Shown here in pieces: positions 37,692-46,971 of a stretch of DNA of 58,043 nucleotides; within the stretch, counting starts at the first letter, position 1; each line of letters opens with the position of its first letter. Below the pieces are notes generated by a model. That model was not told the origin of the DNA and did not search any database. It saw only the letters and a list, made by a program, of their open reading frames with translations. The position numbers were made by a program, and so were the translations under genes. Source of the stretch: Mesorhizobium sp. (GTDB lineage Bacteria > Pseudomonadota > Alphaproteobacteria > Rhizobiales > Rhizobiaceae); assembly GCA_022833215.1 (NCBI GenBank), contig JAIPUZ010000063.1, positions 1 to 58,043 on the forward strand. Direction: 5' to 3'.

Positions 37692-38348
37692 ATGACTGCC
37701 GCCTTGCTTGCCCGCCTTGCTTCTCTTGACACGAATACGGTCTCAGATGCACTCGACTTCTTCGGCCTTCCAGGCGCGACCTACGGGCTCAGGCCGCTAT
37801 GGGATTGCCCGAAGATCGTCGGACGCGCCAGCACGGTCCAGCTTGGTCCCAAGACCGACGACGGGCTCACCCCGCACCTGATCACGCCGGTCATCGACGC
37901 GATCACGAGCGACGACCGCATCCTCGTGATTGCCGGCGGGCTCGAAGGCATTTCCTGCTGGGGCGACATCATTGCCAACGCTGCGACCGCCAAGAAGGTG
38001 CGCGGGACCGTCATCGACGGCGTCAGCCGGGACATCGAGGGAAGTGAGTCGATCGGCTATCCGGTCTACGGGCGCGGCATCACCATGATCAGCGCTCGCA
38101 ACCGCGTTGTCCAGCTCAATTCCGGCACCCCGGTCGAGATCGCCGGCGTGACGGTGCATGAGGACGACTACGTGATCGCCGACCGCTGCGGAACGGTTTT
38201 CGTGCCGGCCGGGCGCATTGAGGAGGCCCTCGAACTGGGCGAGCGCATCGCCAAGCGGCAGGACGGCATGGTGAGGGCGGTCCGCTCGGGACGCTCCGTT
38301 GCCGAAGTGATGCACGACAAGGAATTCGAAGCTATCCGTCACCAGTGA
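37692..38348 (+). CDS. RraA/HMG-aldolase family protein 1
   Basis: RraA-fold protein, 218 residues. The family includes RNase E inhibitors and metal-dependent 4-hydroxy-4-methyl-2-oxoglutarate (HMG) aldolases that release pyruvate. The aldolase-type D-X20-R-D pattern is intact (Asp 92, Arg 113, Asp 114, in WGDIIANAAT and VIDGVSRD). GGAG at 37680-37683 supports ATG 37692; the open frame upstream lies in the intergenic region. First of three tandem family members before an aminotransferase and behind the pyruvate dehydrogenase genes, so an enzymatic pyruvate-releasing role is preferred over RNase control. Confidence 0.88.
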   Translation: MTAALLARLASLDTNTVSDALDFFGLPGATYGLRPLWDCPKIVGRASTVQLGPKTDDGLTPHLITPVIDAITSDDRILVIAGGLEGISCWGDIIANAATAKKVRGTVIDGVSRDIEGSESIGYPVYGRGITMISARNRVVQLNSGTPVEIAGVTVHEDDYVIADRCGTVFVPAGRIEEALELGERIAKRQDGMVRAVRSGRSVAEVMHDKEFEAIRHQ

Positions 38349-38374
38349 CGGCACCCTTTCCGGAGGAATACAAA

Positions 38375-39055
38375 ATGACCAATCCGCAAAACGCCAGCAC
38401 CGAGGATCGGGAACTCGTTGCACTTTTCGCCGGCCTCGACACGCCCGGCGTGTCCGATGCGCTCGACACGCTCGGCATTCACGGCCAAGCGCTGGGGATC
38501 GCGCCGCTCGCCAACTACACTAGGGTCGTGGTTGGCCCGGCCTTCACCGTCAAGTACGTGCCGGCATCCGTGCCTCCCGGCAGCGTCGGCGATTTCATCG
38601 ACGACGTGGCCGAGGGGGACATCTTGGTCATCGACAATGACGGACGTACCGACTGCACCGTCTGGGGCGACATCATGACCCAGTATGCGGGCTATCGCGG
38701 CATCGCGGCGACCGTCATCGACGGCGTCTGCCGTGACGTAGGTAAGGCGTTCGCGGACGATTATCCGTTGTTCACGACGGGTCGCTTCATGCGCACCGGC
38801 AAGGATCGGGTTCAGGTGGAATCGGTCAACGCGACGGTCGGGATCGGCACGGTCCGCGTCGCCTCCCGCGACATCGTGGTCGCCGACGCGAACGGCGTCG
38901 TCGTCGTCCCGCGCGCCTGCGCCCGCGATGTCGCGGAAACCGCGCGCAAGATCGAGGCCGCCGAGGCGGCGATCCGCGAGCGGATAGCGCAAGGCGACAC
39001 GATCGGCCAGGCGCGCGCATCCCTCGGCTACCACACGCTGCAACGCAAGGCCTGA
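38375..39055 (+). CDS. RraA/HMG-aldolase family protein 2
   Basis: Second tandem RraA-fold protein, 226 residues from ATG 38375. GGAGG at 38362-38366 decides against the earlier in-frame GTG 38345. The D-X20-R-D pattern is Asp 99, Arg 120, Asp 121 (VWGDIMTQYA, VIDGVCRD). It differs clearly from copies 1 and 3 over most of its length, so the three are old paralogues and not a recent triplication. It may act on a different stereoisomer or 2-oxo acid, or the copies may mix in a hexamer. Confidence 0.88.
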   Translation: MTNPQNASTEDRELVALFAGLDTPGVSDALDTLGIHGQALGIAPLANYTRVVVGPAFTVKYVPASVPPGSVGDFIDDVAEGDILVIDNDGRTDCTVWGDIMTQYAGYRGIAATVIDGVCRDVGKAFADDYPLFTTGRFMRTGKDRVQVESVNATVGIGTVRVASRDIVVADANGVVVVPRACARDVAETARKIEAAEAAIRERIAQGDTIGQARASLGYHTLQRKA

Positions 39056-39060
39056 GCATC

Positions 39061-39693
39061 ATGACGTACGACAACGATGCGCTGGTTCTGGCGCGCGCAC
39101 TGGGCACGTCGACACTTCACGAAGCCTCGGGCCTGCCGACCAGCTCGGTCGACCCGGCCATCCGCACCGTGTGGCCGGGCGCTTCCGTCGCCGGCCCGGC
39201 CTTTCCGCTGGAGTGCTCGCCCGGCGACAACCTCGCCATCCACATCGCGATGGAGCAGGCCCCGCGCGGAAGCGTTCTCGTCGTTTCTGCAGCAGGTTTC
39301 GTCGCCGGCTACTGGGGCGAGGTGCTGACGGTGGCGGCCGAGGCGGCGGGGATCGTCGGCCTCGTTATCGACGGCGGCGTGCGCGACATCGCGGCGCTGC
39401 GGGAACGACGGTTTCCGGTCTTTACCCGTGGCGTTTCGATGCGCGGGACCATCAAAGCCAGTGCACCGTCGGTCGGCAAGTCGCTGAGCCTTGCCGGCAC
39501 GCCGGTATCGCCCGGAGACCTCGTCGTAGCTGACGACGACGGAGTGCTTGTCGTCCCGGCAGCCCACGCGAAGCGGACGCTGGCGGCCGGGCAGGCAAGG
39601 GCGGACAAGGAAGCGGTGTTCATGGAGCGCCTGAAGGAAGGCACGACGACGCTTGGCTTGCTCGGGCTGACGCGATGGCGGGCCGAGCAATGA
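39061..39693 (+). CDS. RraA/HMG-aldolase family protein 3
   Basis: Third tandem member, 210 residues, close in form to 4-carboxy-4-hydroxy-2-oxoadipate/HMG aldolases of aromatic catabolism. The metal/catalytic pattern is E-X20-R-D here (Glu 87, Arg 108, Asp 109; YWGEVLTVAAEAAG, VIDGGVRD). These enzymes often also decarboxylate oxaloacetate. It begins five bases after gene 2 and overlaps the aminotransferase start (ATGA), which couples aldol cleavage to transamination. Confidence 0.89.
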   Translation: MTYDNDALVLARALGTSTLHEASGLPTSSVDPAIRTVWPGASVAGPAFPLECSPGDNLAIHIAMEQAPRGSVLVVSAAGFVAGYWGEVLTVAAEAAGIVGLVIDGGVRDIAALRERRFPVFTRGVSMRGTIKASAPSVGKSLSLAGTPVSPGDLVVADDDGVLVVPAAHAKRTLAAGQARADKEAVFMERLKEGTTTLGLLGLTRWRAEQ

Positions 39694-40958
39694 TCGGGCA
39701 TGCCACGAAGTTGAATCGCTATCTCGCGGCGGCGCGCCCTTCCGCGACCTACAAGGTCATGGACCGCGTCGCGGCGCGACGGGCCGCGGGCGCGAAGGTC
39801 ATCTCGCTTAGCGCCGGCGAACCGGATTTCGACACGCCCGACCATGTGCGCGAAGCCGGCGTTGCAGCGATCCGGGCTGGCCACACCCGCTACACGCAGG
39901 TCGCGGGCATGCGCCCTCTGCGCGAGGCGGTGGCTGAAAAATTCCGGCGCGAGAACCGCCTCTATGTCGACTGGCGCGACACTATCATTGCCTCCGGCGG
40001 CAAGCAGGTGATCTTCAACGCGCTCGCCGCGACGCTGAATGAGGGCGACGAGGTCATCATCCCCGCGCCCTACTGGGTCAGCTATCCGGAAATCGCCCAG
40101 CTTTGCGGGGCGCGACCGGTGATCGTTCCTTGCGGCGCGGAGACAGGCTTCAAGCTGACGCCGGAGGCGCTGGACGACGCCATCTCATCCCGCACCCGCT
40201 GGCTGATCGTTAATTCACCGTCGAACCCGACCGGCGCGGTCTACGCGCGTGAGGAGTTGCAGGTGCTCGCGGAAGTCCTGCTGACGCATCCGGATGTGCT
40301 GGTGCTGTCGGACGACATCTATGAGCACCTGATCTTCGATGGGCTGGAATTTTCCACCATCGCACAGGCGGAGTCGCGGCTTCAGGAGCGCGTGCTCACG
40401 ATGAACGGCGTCTCCAAGGCCTATGCCATGACGGGCTGGCGGATCGGTTTCGGCGCAGGCCCCGGCTGGCTGATCGAAGCCATGGAGAAGATGCAAGGCC
40501 AGCAGACGTCGGGTGCCTGCACCATTTCCCAGCACGCGGCGCTCGCCGCACTGACGGGGCCGCAGGATTTCATCCGCCAGTCGCGTGCGGCATTCCAGCG
40601 TCGCCGCGACATGCTGGTCGAGCGATTGAACGCAGTGCCCGGATTGCGCTGCGAGGTTCCTCAAGGCGCTTTCTACGCCTTCGTTTCCTGTGAGGACCTG
40701 ATCGGCAGGGTCACGCCGCGGGGCGCGCGTCTCGACAGCGACGAGGATGTGGTTAACGCCTTGCTGGACGAGGCGGATATCGCGGCCGTCCATGGAAGCG
40801 CCTTCGGTCTCGGCCCCTATTTCCGCATCGCTTACGCGCTAGACGAAAGTTCGCTCGACAAGGCCTGCATCGCAATCCGTCGGTTCGTTGAGTCGTTGAC
40901 CAACCATTCCCCGACCTTTTCTGGGCGGTCCGCTGGTTTCGGCGAAAACCGTGGCTAA
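39690..40958 (+). CDS. Class I/II aminotransferase, aspartate-type
   Basis: PLP fold-type I aminotransferase of the aspartate aminotransferase I-gamma group, 422 residues. It has ISLSAGEPDFDTPDHV, ASGGKQVIFNAL, NSPSNPTGAVY and the PLP Lys in NGVSKAYAMTGWRIG. ATG 39690 overlaps the third RraA-type gene; a slightly earlier ATG 39675 is possible. In this operon it could turn a glutamate-like amino acid into the 2-oxo acid cleaved by the aldolase-like proteins, or make an amino acid from their product. Substrate specificity is inferred from context only. Confidence 0.9.
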   Translation: MIGHATKLNRYLAAARPSATYKVMDRVAARRAAGAKVISLSAGEPDFDTPDHVREAGVAAIRAGHTRYTQVAGMRPLREAVAEKFRRENRLYVDWRDTIIASGGKQVIFNALAATLNEGDEVIIPAPYWVSYPEIAQLCGARPVIVPCGAETGFKLTPEALDDAISSRTRWLIVNSPSNPTGAVYAREELQVLAEVLLTHPDVLVLSDDIYEHLIFDGLEFSTIAQAESRLQERVLTMNGVSKAYAMTGWRIGFGAGPGWLIEAMEKMQGQQTSGACTISQHAALAALTGPQDFIRQSRAAFQRRRDMLVERLNAVPGLRCEVPQGAFYAFVSCEDLIGRVTPRGARLDSDEDVVNALLDEADIAAVHGSAFGLGPYFRIAYALDESSLDKACIAIRRFVESLTNHSPTFSGRSAGFGENRG

Positions 40959-41108
40959 ATACGCCTGCCTTTTCACCTCAGCTCGCGAATCTCATGATCT
41001 GAATGGGGAGGCCGCGATCGTGGTGAAACGGCCAGTAGTATCCTCCAGTGCCTCGATCACCGCGAACGTGCGTCTTCCTCGATATCATGTCGTGACGGTA
41101 GCCGCGAA

Positions 41109-42047
41109 CTATGCCATGTCCTGACTCACAGCAAGGGTGTTGGTGCCGCTCGCAGCGCAGACATTTCGCGCGATTTCCGCAAGGCTATTGGTGTCCGGAT
41201 GCAGCCGCTCGGAGTTCCACGCGAGCGCAATGGTGATGATCTCCACCCGCTCGCGCAAGGGACGAAAGATCACGTCGGAAGTGCCGACACTCGTCATTGT
41301 TGAAGGCACCAGCCCGATACCGATGCCGCAGCCTATGAAAGCGATCTGTGACAGGATCGATCCTGCCTCGTGCACCACGCGAGGCGAAAATCCTGCTTTC
41401 TGGCAGCCGGCAATGATCTGGTCGTGATAGATCGGGCTCACCCGGCGACCACACATGACCATGCGTTCGTCGGCGAGCGCGCATAGCGGCACCACCGCCA
41501 GCTCGGCCGTTGGGTGGCCTGCGGGAAGAGCTACCACTAGCGAGTCTTCGAAAAGAGGTAATGCCTGCAACGGAGCAGCCACCCGGTTTGCACGCACAAT
41601 AGCCGCATCGATCTCCTCGCGCTCGAGGGCCGAGATTGCATCCGCGCTGTCCATCTCGACGATGGTCACGCTTAGATCAGGCCGTTGCTTCCGCAGACGG
41701 CGGATCGTGGGTCCGAGCGGATGGAACATTGCCGAGGTCACCGCGCCGACCAGCATTGTCCGTGAGCGACCGGCTCGCGCATCGCGAACAGCTTCCTCGA
41801 GTCGCCTCGCCTGATCGGCGAGTCTTTGGACGGAGGGAAGGATCGCTTCGCCCTCAGGGGTAAGTCTAACACCGGTTCGCGCGCGTTCGAAAAGCTCTAC
41901 GCCGAGGGAGTGTTCCAGGATCTTAATCTGTGAACTCAGTGGGGGCTGCGATATACCTAACCGCTCGGCAGCACGGCCAAAGTGCTTCTCTTCGGCGACG
42001 GCCAAAAAATAGGTGAGATGACGGATGAGACGGAAATCCATGACCAT
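41109..42047 (-). CDS. LysR-family regulator of the importer/aldolase region
   Basis: LysR regulator, 312 residues. The helix-turn-helix reads RHLTYFLAVAEEKHFGRAAE then SQPPLSSQIKILEHSLGVEL, as in BenM/CatR-like proteins of catabolic clusters. The start is ATG 42047 or ATG 42041. It is divergent from the ABC importer and convergent with the RraA/aminotransferase operon, so it sits between the two halves of the proposed pathway. A perfect T-N11-A palindrome covers its start. Confidence 0.92.
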   Translation of the reverse strand: MVMDFRLIRHLTYFLAVAEEKHFGRAAERLGISQPPLSSQIKILEHSLGVELFERARTGVRLTPEGEAILPSVQRLADQARRLEEAVRDARAGRSRTMLVGAVTSAMFHPLGPTIRRLRKQRPDLSVTIVEMDSADAISALEREEIDAAIVRANRVAAPLQALPLFEDSLVVALPAGHPTAELAVVPLCALADERMVMCGRRVSPIYHDQIIAGCQKAGFSPRVVHEAGSILSQIAFIGCGIGIGLVPSTMTSVGTSDVIFRPLRERVEIITIALAWNSERLHPDTNSLAEIARNVCAASGTNTLAVSQDMA

Positions 42048-42060
42048 ACATTGGATGTAT
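42046..42060. promoter_or_regulatory. Palindromic LysR box over the LysR start
   Basis: ATACAT-TGG-ATGTAT, a perfect 6-3-6 inverted repeat containing the T-N11-A LysR core (T 42047, A 42059). It overlaps the first codon of the LysR gene, the place expected for autorepression plus activation of the divergent operon. Confidence 0.72.
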
Positions 42061-42576
42061 CAGACGAGCTCGTCAATGTGACTCGCGTGAATTCCAGACC
42101 GGTTTCGACAGTGATGCGGTCGATCTGGACTTTCACTCCGTCCCGGCACTTCACGTCCCTTCGCCACGGCATGCAGCCCCGTTAAAGCCGGTCGATTTTA
42201 CACGAAAGTTAATGGTTGATGGCAAATGAGACGCAAGCGATCTTGCACGGCGCAGTCCAGTCCTTCGACGTACAGACATCGCTGTTCTTTTCAGATTCGA
42301 TCCAACCATAGCAGCCAACCATACGTTTGCTCTATCGAGCCGTTATATCAATAATCTTGGACAACCCGCCGCCCGCGGCTACAATTTGAGAGCGTTCAAC
42401 TCTCACCGACACCTCGCAATTATACGGCATCCGATGACGACGAGGTCGAGATAATTCACTACGTCAGACCTCAAGACCCGATGCCTTTGCCGGGGCGCAA
42501 GCCTGGCCTCAGAAGCACAGGTTGGTGTGTGGCTCTTGGAGCCAACCGCGAAAACAAATGAAAAAGGGGAACAATC
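42061..42576. other. Long divergent intergenic region before the ABC importer
   Basis: About 515 bases between the LysR start and the importer, more AT-rich than the flanking genes. Short frames on both strands show no family resemblance. It must hold the importer promoter. AGGGGA at 42565-42570 is the ribosome site of the first importer gene. No second perfect LysR box was found; a small RNA or leader cannot be excluded. Confidence 0.45.
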
Positions 42577-43485
42577 ATGAAAACAATCAGGAACTTGGCC
42601 TGCTGCCTCTCGCTCGCGGCGATTCCGACTCAGGCGTTGGCCGAAGAGCTTGAAGGCACGTTGAAAAAGATCGTCGACACTTCGGAGATCGTGGTATCTC
42701 ATCGTGACTCATCAATCCCCTTCTCCTACTTGGATGGCAACCAGCAGCCAGTTGGCTATGCACTTGAAATCTGCCAGCGCGTTGCGGACGGGATCAAGCA
42801 GGAACTCGGCAAGGATGGGATCGTCACGCGCCTGACCCTTGTGAACTCGGCGACGCGCATTCCACTGCTACTGAACGGTACGGTGGACATGGAGTGCGGC
42901 TCAACGACGAACACTGTCGAGCGCCAAAGCCAGGTCGCATTTTCCATGACCTACTTCATCGCGGGCAACCGCATTCTCACGAAGAAGGACAGCGGGATAA
43001 ACGGATTGCAGGATCTGCGGGGCAAGACGGTCGCGTCGAATTCCGGCACGACCAACATGCGGCAACTCGTCGAGATAAATGCCAATCAGCAGCTTGGAAT
43101 GAATGTCATCGCCGGCAAGGATTTGGCCGAAAGTTTTCTGCTGCTCGAAACTGATCGGGCCGCCGCACTCGTGATGGACGACATCTTGCTGTCAAGCCTC
43201 TCAGCAAACTCCAAACAGCCAGACGCCTATCATATCGTGGGCGATCCCCTTTCCGTCGAGCCGTACGCGATCATGATCCGGCGGGACGACCCACAGTTCA
43301 AGACGATTGTCGATCGCGTAATGGTCGAATTGATGCAGAACGGTGAAGTAGAGGCGCTCTACCAGAAGTGGTTTCTAAGCCCCATTCCGCCACGAAATGT
43401 AACTCTGGGCCTTGAACCGAGCGATATCCTGAAACGAGCATGGGCCAACCCGACCGACTCAGCCAGCGCCGACGATTATCGCTAG
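42577..43485 (+). CDS. Amino-acid ABC importer, periplasmic binding protein (GltI-like)
   Basis: Glutamate/aspartate-type solute-binding protein, 302 residues. A signal peptide (1-22, TQALA-EE) precedes the SBP_bac_3 fold: RDSSIPFSYLDGNQQPVGYALE, NGTVDMECGSTTNT with the family acidic-ligand loop, and DLRGKTVASNSGTTN. It closely follows the GltI layout, suggesting a dicarboxylic amino acid as ligand. AGGGGA 6 bases before the ATG. First gene of a five-gene operon. Confidence 0.93.
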   Translation: MKTIRNLACCLSLAAIPTQALAEELEGTLKKIVDTSEIVVSHRDSSIPFSYLDGNQQPVGYALEICQRVADGIKQELGKDGIVTRLTLVNSATRIPLLLNGTVDMECGSTTNTVERQSQVAFSMTYFIAGNRILTKKDSGINGLQDLRGKTVASNSGTTNMRQLVEINANQQLGMNVIAGKDLAESFLLLETDRAAALVMDDILLSSLSANSKQPDAYHIVGDPLSVEPYAIMIRRDDPQFKTIVDRVMVELMQNGEVEALYQKWFLSPIPPRNVTLGLEPSDILKRAWANPTDSASADDYR

Positions 43486-43561
43486 CCGATTAAAGGGCGG
43501 GCATCGTCAAGGTTCGACGTCCGCTTCAAACTGCCGGACCAGCCAGAAGGCGTGCACCCTC

Positions 43562-44317
43562 GTGAACTATTATTGGAACTGGTCGATCTTCTTTGACCCC
43601 GCGCCGGACGGATCCGCCACATATCTACAGATGATCCTTGCCGGCGCGGCAACCACCTGCATCATTGCCGTATTCTCAGCAGCCATCGCTATCGCGGTGG
43701 GAGTGCCAATGGGCATTGCCGCACGTCAGAGTGGTATGGTTGGCTCCGCAGCGCGGGCCTACGTTGAACTCTTCAGGAACATTCCACTCCTTGCACAAAT
43801 GTTCCTATGGTATTTCGTCCTGCCGGAATTGCTGCCTCGTGATCTCCAGATCCTGGTCAAGCAGTCGCCCGACGGGCCGCTCGTTCTAGGTACGCTCAGC
43901 CTGGGATTCTACTCAGCGGCGCGCATCTGCGAACAGGTTCGGGCAGCGCTCAACGCAATTCGTGCCGGTCAATGGCAAGCAGCTCGAGCGCTGGGGCTTC
44001 GACCTGTCCAGACATATCGGTATGTGTTGTTGCCTCGCGCCTTTCGTCTGTTGATACCGACGATGACATCAGAATTCATAAGCATCGTAAAGAATTCTGC
44101 GGTAATACTGACCATTGGAGTAATGGAGCTGACCGCAAGCGCACGCGCCATGCAGGAATACTCATTTCAGATATTTGAATCTTTCATCGCGGCAACCCTC
44201 CTTTACCTTATGATTAACTTCGTCATCGTCGCAATCATGTCGGCGGCGGAGGTGTTGAGCGGAACCGAAGCCGACAGGTCGGCAACGCGGACTCACAGGG
44301 GAGGCAAGCATGGTTGA
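43562..44317 (+). CDS. Amino-acid ABC importer permease (GltJ-like)
   Basis: HisM/GltJ-type permease, 251 residues with about five helices. The cytoplasmic EAA loop AARALGLRPVQTYRYVLLPRA contacts the ATPase. The start is GTG 43562, giving MNYYWNWSIFF, the usual beginning of GltJ proteins. It overlaps the second permease by 8 bases. With the next two genes it forms the membrane part of a polar amino acid importer. Confidence 0.93.
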   Translation: MNYYWNWSIFFDPAPDGSATYLQMILAGAATTCIIAVFSAAIAIAVGVPMGIAARQSGMVGSAARAYVELFRNIPLLAQMFLWYFVLPELLPRDLQILVKQSPDGPLVLGTLSLGFYSAARICEQVRAALNAIRAGQWQAARALGLRPVQTYRYVLLPRAFRLLIPTMTSEFISIVKNSAVILTIGVMELTASARAMQEYSFQIFESFIAATLLYLMINFVIVAIMSAAEVLSGTEADRSATRTHRGGKHG

Positions 44318-45014
44318 TTTTGACTTTGGCGTCATCATCCGCTCTGCAGGCTACCTCTTCTATGAAGGGATGGCGTTTACGTTATTCCTGACCTTCTTTG
44401 CAGGCACTCTAGGGTTCGCGCTTGGCATTCTGCTCGCAGTCCTGCGCTCATCATCCTATCGTCCTGTACGGTGGTTGGCTGCGACTTATGTGAACACCAT
44501 CCGTTCTCTGCCGCTCGTGCTGGTAATCTTTTGGTTTTTCTTTCTGGTGCCTTTCGTAACCCAATGGGTGGTCGGCTCACCTCGACCCGTCGCGGTTGGA
44601 GCAGTCTGGTCAGCCTTGATCACGTTCACGCTCTTCGAAGCTGCATATTTCTGTGAGATCATCCGGTCAGGGATAAATGGAATTCCGCGCGGTCAGATCG
44701 AGGCATCGTCGGCCTTGGGCTTTCGTCCTGTCCAGAGGTTCTTGTTGATCATCCTGCCTCAGGCTGTGCGCAACATGACACCTGTCATCCTCACGCAGTT
44801 GATCATTCTCTTTCAGGACACGTCCCTGGTGTACGTGGTGTCGCTCACAGACTTTCTCGGCGCTGCTGGCAAGATTGGCCAAAGGGATGGGCGCTTGGTC
44901 GAGATGTATCTGTTCTCCGCCGCAGTCTACTTCGTCATCTGTTACGCCGCATCAATTCTGGTCAGGCGTCTCAGCGAACGCAACACGATTTCCCTTGCAC
45001 GTGTAGGAAGCTGA
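44310..45014 (+). CDS. Amino-acid ABC importer permease (GltK-like)
   Basis: Second permease, 234 residues, five helices. The EAA loop reads ASSALGFRPVQRFLLIILPQA. TIRSLPLVLVIFWFFFLVP is the conserved N-terminal periplasmic segment of the GltK group. It starts within the end of the GltJ-like gene and ends three bases before the ATPase gene. Confidence 0.93.
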   Translation: MVDFDFGVIIRSAGYLFYEGMAFTLFLTFFAGTLGFALGILLAVLRSSSYRPVRWLAATYVNTIRSLPLVLVIFWFFFLVPFVTQWVVGSPRPVAVGAVWSALITFTLFEAAYFCEIIRSGINGIPRGQIEASSALGFRPVQRFLLIILPQAVRNMTPVILTQLIILFQDTSLVYVVSLTDFLGAAGKIGQRDGRLVEMYLFSAAVYFVICYAASILVRRLSERNTISLARVGS

Positions 45015-45017
45015 TCC

Positions 45018-45764
45018 ATGGCAGCGTTGATCGACATGAAACTGGTGTCCAAATGGTACGGAGACCTTCACGTTTTGAAGGAATGTACTGCCTCGGTCAC
45101 AAAGGGAGAGGTGGTCGTTATCTGCGGCCCCTCCGGATCTGGTAAATCCACGCTCATCAAGTGCCTAAACGGTCTCGAGCAGATTCAAAAGGGTACTATC
45201 ATCGTCGACGGCATAGACCTTGGCTCCCCGAAAACGGACCTGCCTGCTCTGCGCAGTCGCATCGGTATGGTTTTCCAGCATTTTGAGCTTTTTCCCCACC
45301 TGGATGTCTTGGCGAACCTGACGCTCGCGCAGACGAAGGTGCTGCGACGTGCGAAAGCCGAAGCGGAAGAACGTGCGATGACACTTCTCAAACGCGTTGG
45401 CCTGGAGGCTAAAGCGCGCAGCTATCCCGCCCAACTCTCAGGCGGACAACAGCAGCGTGTGGCGATTGCCCGCGCGCTCGCGATGGACCCCGTCGCTGTT
45501 TTGTTCGATGAGCCGACATCTGCGCTCGATCCTGAAATGATCAGCGAAGTTCTGGACGTGATGGTTGCTCTCGCGCGCGAGGGAACCACCATGGTAGCCG
45601 TGACCCATGAGATGGGCTTTGCCCGGCAAGTTGCTGATCGCGTCATTTTTATGGACGGAGGTGAAATCGTTGAGGATGCACCTTCAGGTGGATTCTTCGA
45701 GCAGCCGCAATCCGAACGCGCGCGGGCGTTCCTGTCAAAGATCCTTGCGCATACTGCTGGTTAA
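45018..45764 (+). CDS. Amino-acid ABC importer ATPase (GltL-like)
   Basis: ATP-binding subunit, 248 residues, very close to the GlnQ/GltL pattern. Walker [11 protein letters not shown]-loop [12 protein letters not shown], signature [19 protein letters not shown], Walker [15 protein letters not shown] and switch His in [14 protein letters not shown] are complete. GGAAG 6 bases before ATG. It drives import by the two permeases just upstream. Confidence 0.96.
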   Translation: MAALIDMKLVSKWYGDLHVLKECTASVTKGEVVVICGPSGSGKSTLIKCLNGLEQIQKGTIIVDGIDLGSPKTDLPALRSRIGMVFQHFELFPHLDVLANLTLAQTKVLRRAKAEAEERAMTLLKRVGLEAKARSYPAQLSGGQQQRVAIARALAMDPVAVLFDEPTSALDPEMISEVLDVMVALAREGTTMVAVTHEMGFARQVADRVIFMDGGEIVEDAPSGGFFEQPQSERARAFLSKILAHTAG

Positions 45765-45792
45765 AAAACAGATTAAACATAGGAGTATCCGA

Positions 45793-46143
45793 ATGAAGAA
45801 GAGCATATCGAACGTTACGCCCCGTGGATGGGGCGACAACTGCAACACTTGGGAACTGCTTAGCAGGCAGGATCTAGTCGTTTTCCACGAACGGATGCCA
45901 CCCGCAACAACCGAGGTAGAACATTACCACAATAAAGCCCGGCAGTTCTTTTTTGTACTCAAGGGCGAGCTTGCAATTAAGACGATGGGTAGTGATCACA
46001 TTCTAGGTGAGCATGAGGGCCTAGAAATACCACCCGGCGAATTGCATCACGTCCGAAATCTCTCCGCGGGAACGACCGAGTTTCTCGCCATCGCGCACCC
46101 AAGCACCGCTGGAGATCGCAGTTTTCCAGACCCGAGTTCATAA
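45793..46143 (+). CDS. Small cupin protein at the end of the importer operon
   Basis: Single-domain cupin, 116 residues. AGGAG at 45781-45785 fixes ATG 45793 and excludes the longer frame inside the ATPase gene. Metal-motif 1 is EVEHYHNKARQFFFVLKGE and motif 2 is GLEIPPGELHHVRNLS, both with good His/Glu ligands. It ends FLAIAHPSTAGDRSF, an ending nearly shared with the cupin at 49.0 kb (PSTSGDR). Position suggests it acts on the imported compound or a product, perhaps as an isomerase or lyase; this is inference. Confidence 0.88.
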   Translation: MKKSISNVTPRGWGDNCNTWELLSRQDLVVFHERMPPATTEVEHYHNKARQFFFVLKGELAIKTMGSDHILGEHEGLEIPPGELHHVRNLSAGTTEFLAIAHPSTAGDRSFPDPSS

Positions 46144-46196
46144 CGTCGATGGCCTCGCCGTATTGACACCCGGCCCGGCCTCAAGAATCGTCATGG

Positions 46197-46817
46197 TTAT
46201 GTCTTGAGTGCGAGCATGCCGCCCGTTGCGATCATCGCGCCGCCGGCGACCTTTTGAGCCGCGGGCCGAAAGCGCCATTCCTTGGAAGCGAGTGCGATAC
46301 GTGTTGCAAAGCAGGCATAGGCGATCTTAACGCCCGCGACCGCTACCAGCGTGATTGCCAAAATCACCGCGATGTCCGAAATGGTCACGGCGGATACGTC
46401 GACGATGGCGGGAAACAGCGCCGCATAAAACAGAATGGCCTTCACATCTCCCAGAGTCAGTCCGACGCCCGCGGCAAAGCTGATCCACATTCCACTGGCA
46501 GTTTGGATAGGCTCCGGCCGGTCCAGCGGGCTCGATGCGCTGCGGATAAGGCTCAGCCCGAACCATACGAGATAGGTAGCTGCGGCATAGCGCAGGACCG
46601 CAAAGAACACGCCCATCGCCTCGGCCATTGCTGCCAGCCCGGCAATGGCCAGGGCAACGAAGATCAGGTCCCCTACGGCGATGCCGAAGGCAGCGGCAAT
46701 CCCCTTTCGAGTTCCATGAGTGGCGGACCTGACCACCACCAGCGCAACGCTCGCACTGGGCAGGGTCGCGAGTGCGACCATGACGAGAAAGAGCGACACC
46801 GAACCCGCGACAGTCAT
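46197..46817 (-). CDS. LysE-family amino-acid exporter
   Basis: LysE/RhtB-type protein, 206 residues from ATG 46817, with six helices. A longer frame starts at 46925 but its first 36 residues are polar and lack membrane or family character. The family region SVALVVVRSATHGTRKGIAAAFGIAVGD is present, though the usual PGP is replaced by LPSAS. It is divergent from a TetR gene, which may control it. Likely amino-acid efflux, substrate unknown. Confidence 0.86.
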   Translation of the reverse strand: MTVAGSVSLFLVMVALATLPSASVALVVVRSATHGTRKGIAAAFGIAVGDLIFVALAIAGLAAMAEAMGVFFAVLRYAAATYLVWFGLSLIRSASSPLDRPEPIQTASGMWISFAAGVGLTLGDVKAILFYAALFPAIVDVSAVTISDIAVILAITLVAVAGVKIAYACFATRIALASKEWRFRPAAQKVAGGAMIATGGMLALKT

Positions 46818-46971
46818 GAATGGCTTACCCTTGAGAACATCCCCTAGTGCGCAATACTGACCCGGCATATCGCGGGTGACAAGCACCGGAAAGGATTTCC
46901 AGTCGAGGCAAATAGTTGTTGGCATATAATGGGAAGGCTGATCGACCGCGTGCGGGAGGGGAATAATCTGA

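Noticed and set aside
37692-39693. Annotating the three RraA-fold genes as RNase E regulators
   Set aside because: The catabolic neighbourhood and intact D/E-X20-R-D pattern favour metal-dependent aldolases or decarboxylases; regulator remains a fallback label only.
41982-42185. Short plus and minus frames over the LysR/importer intergenic region
   Set aside because: No convincing ribosome site or family pattern; they overlap the LysR gene start and its operator.
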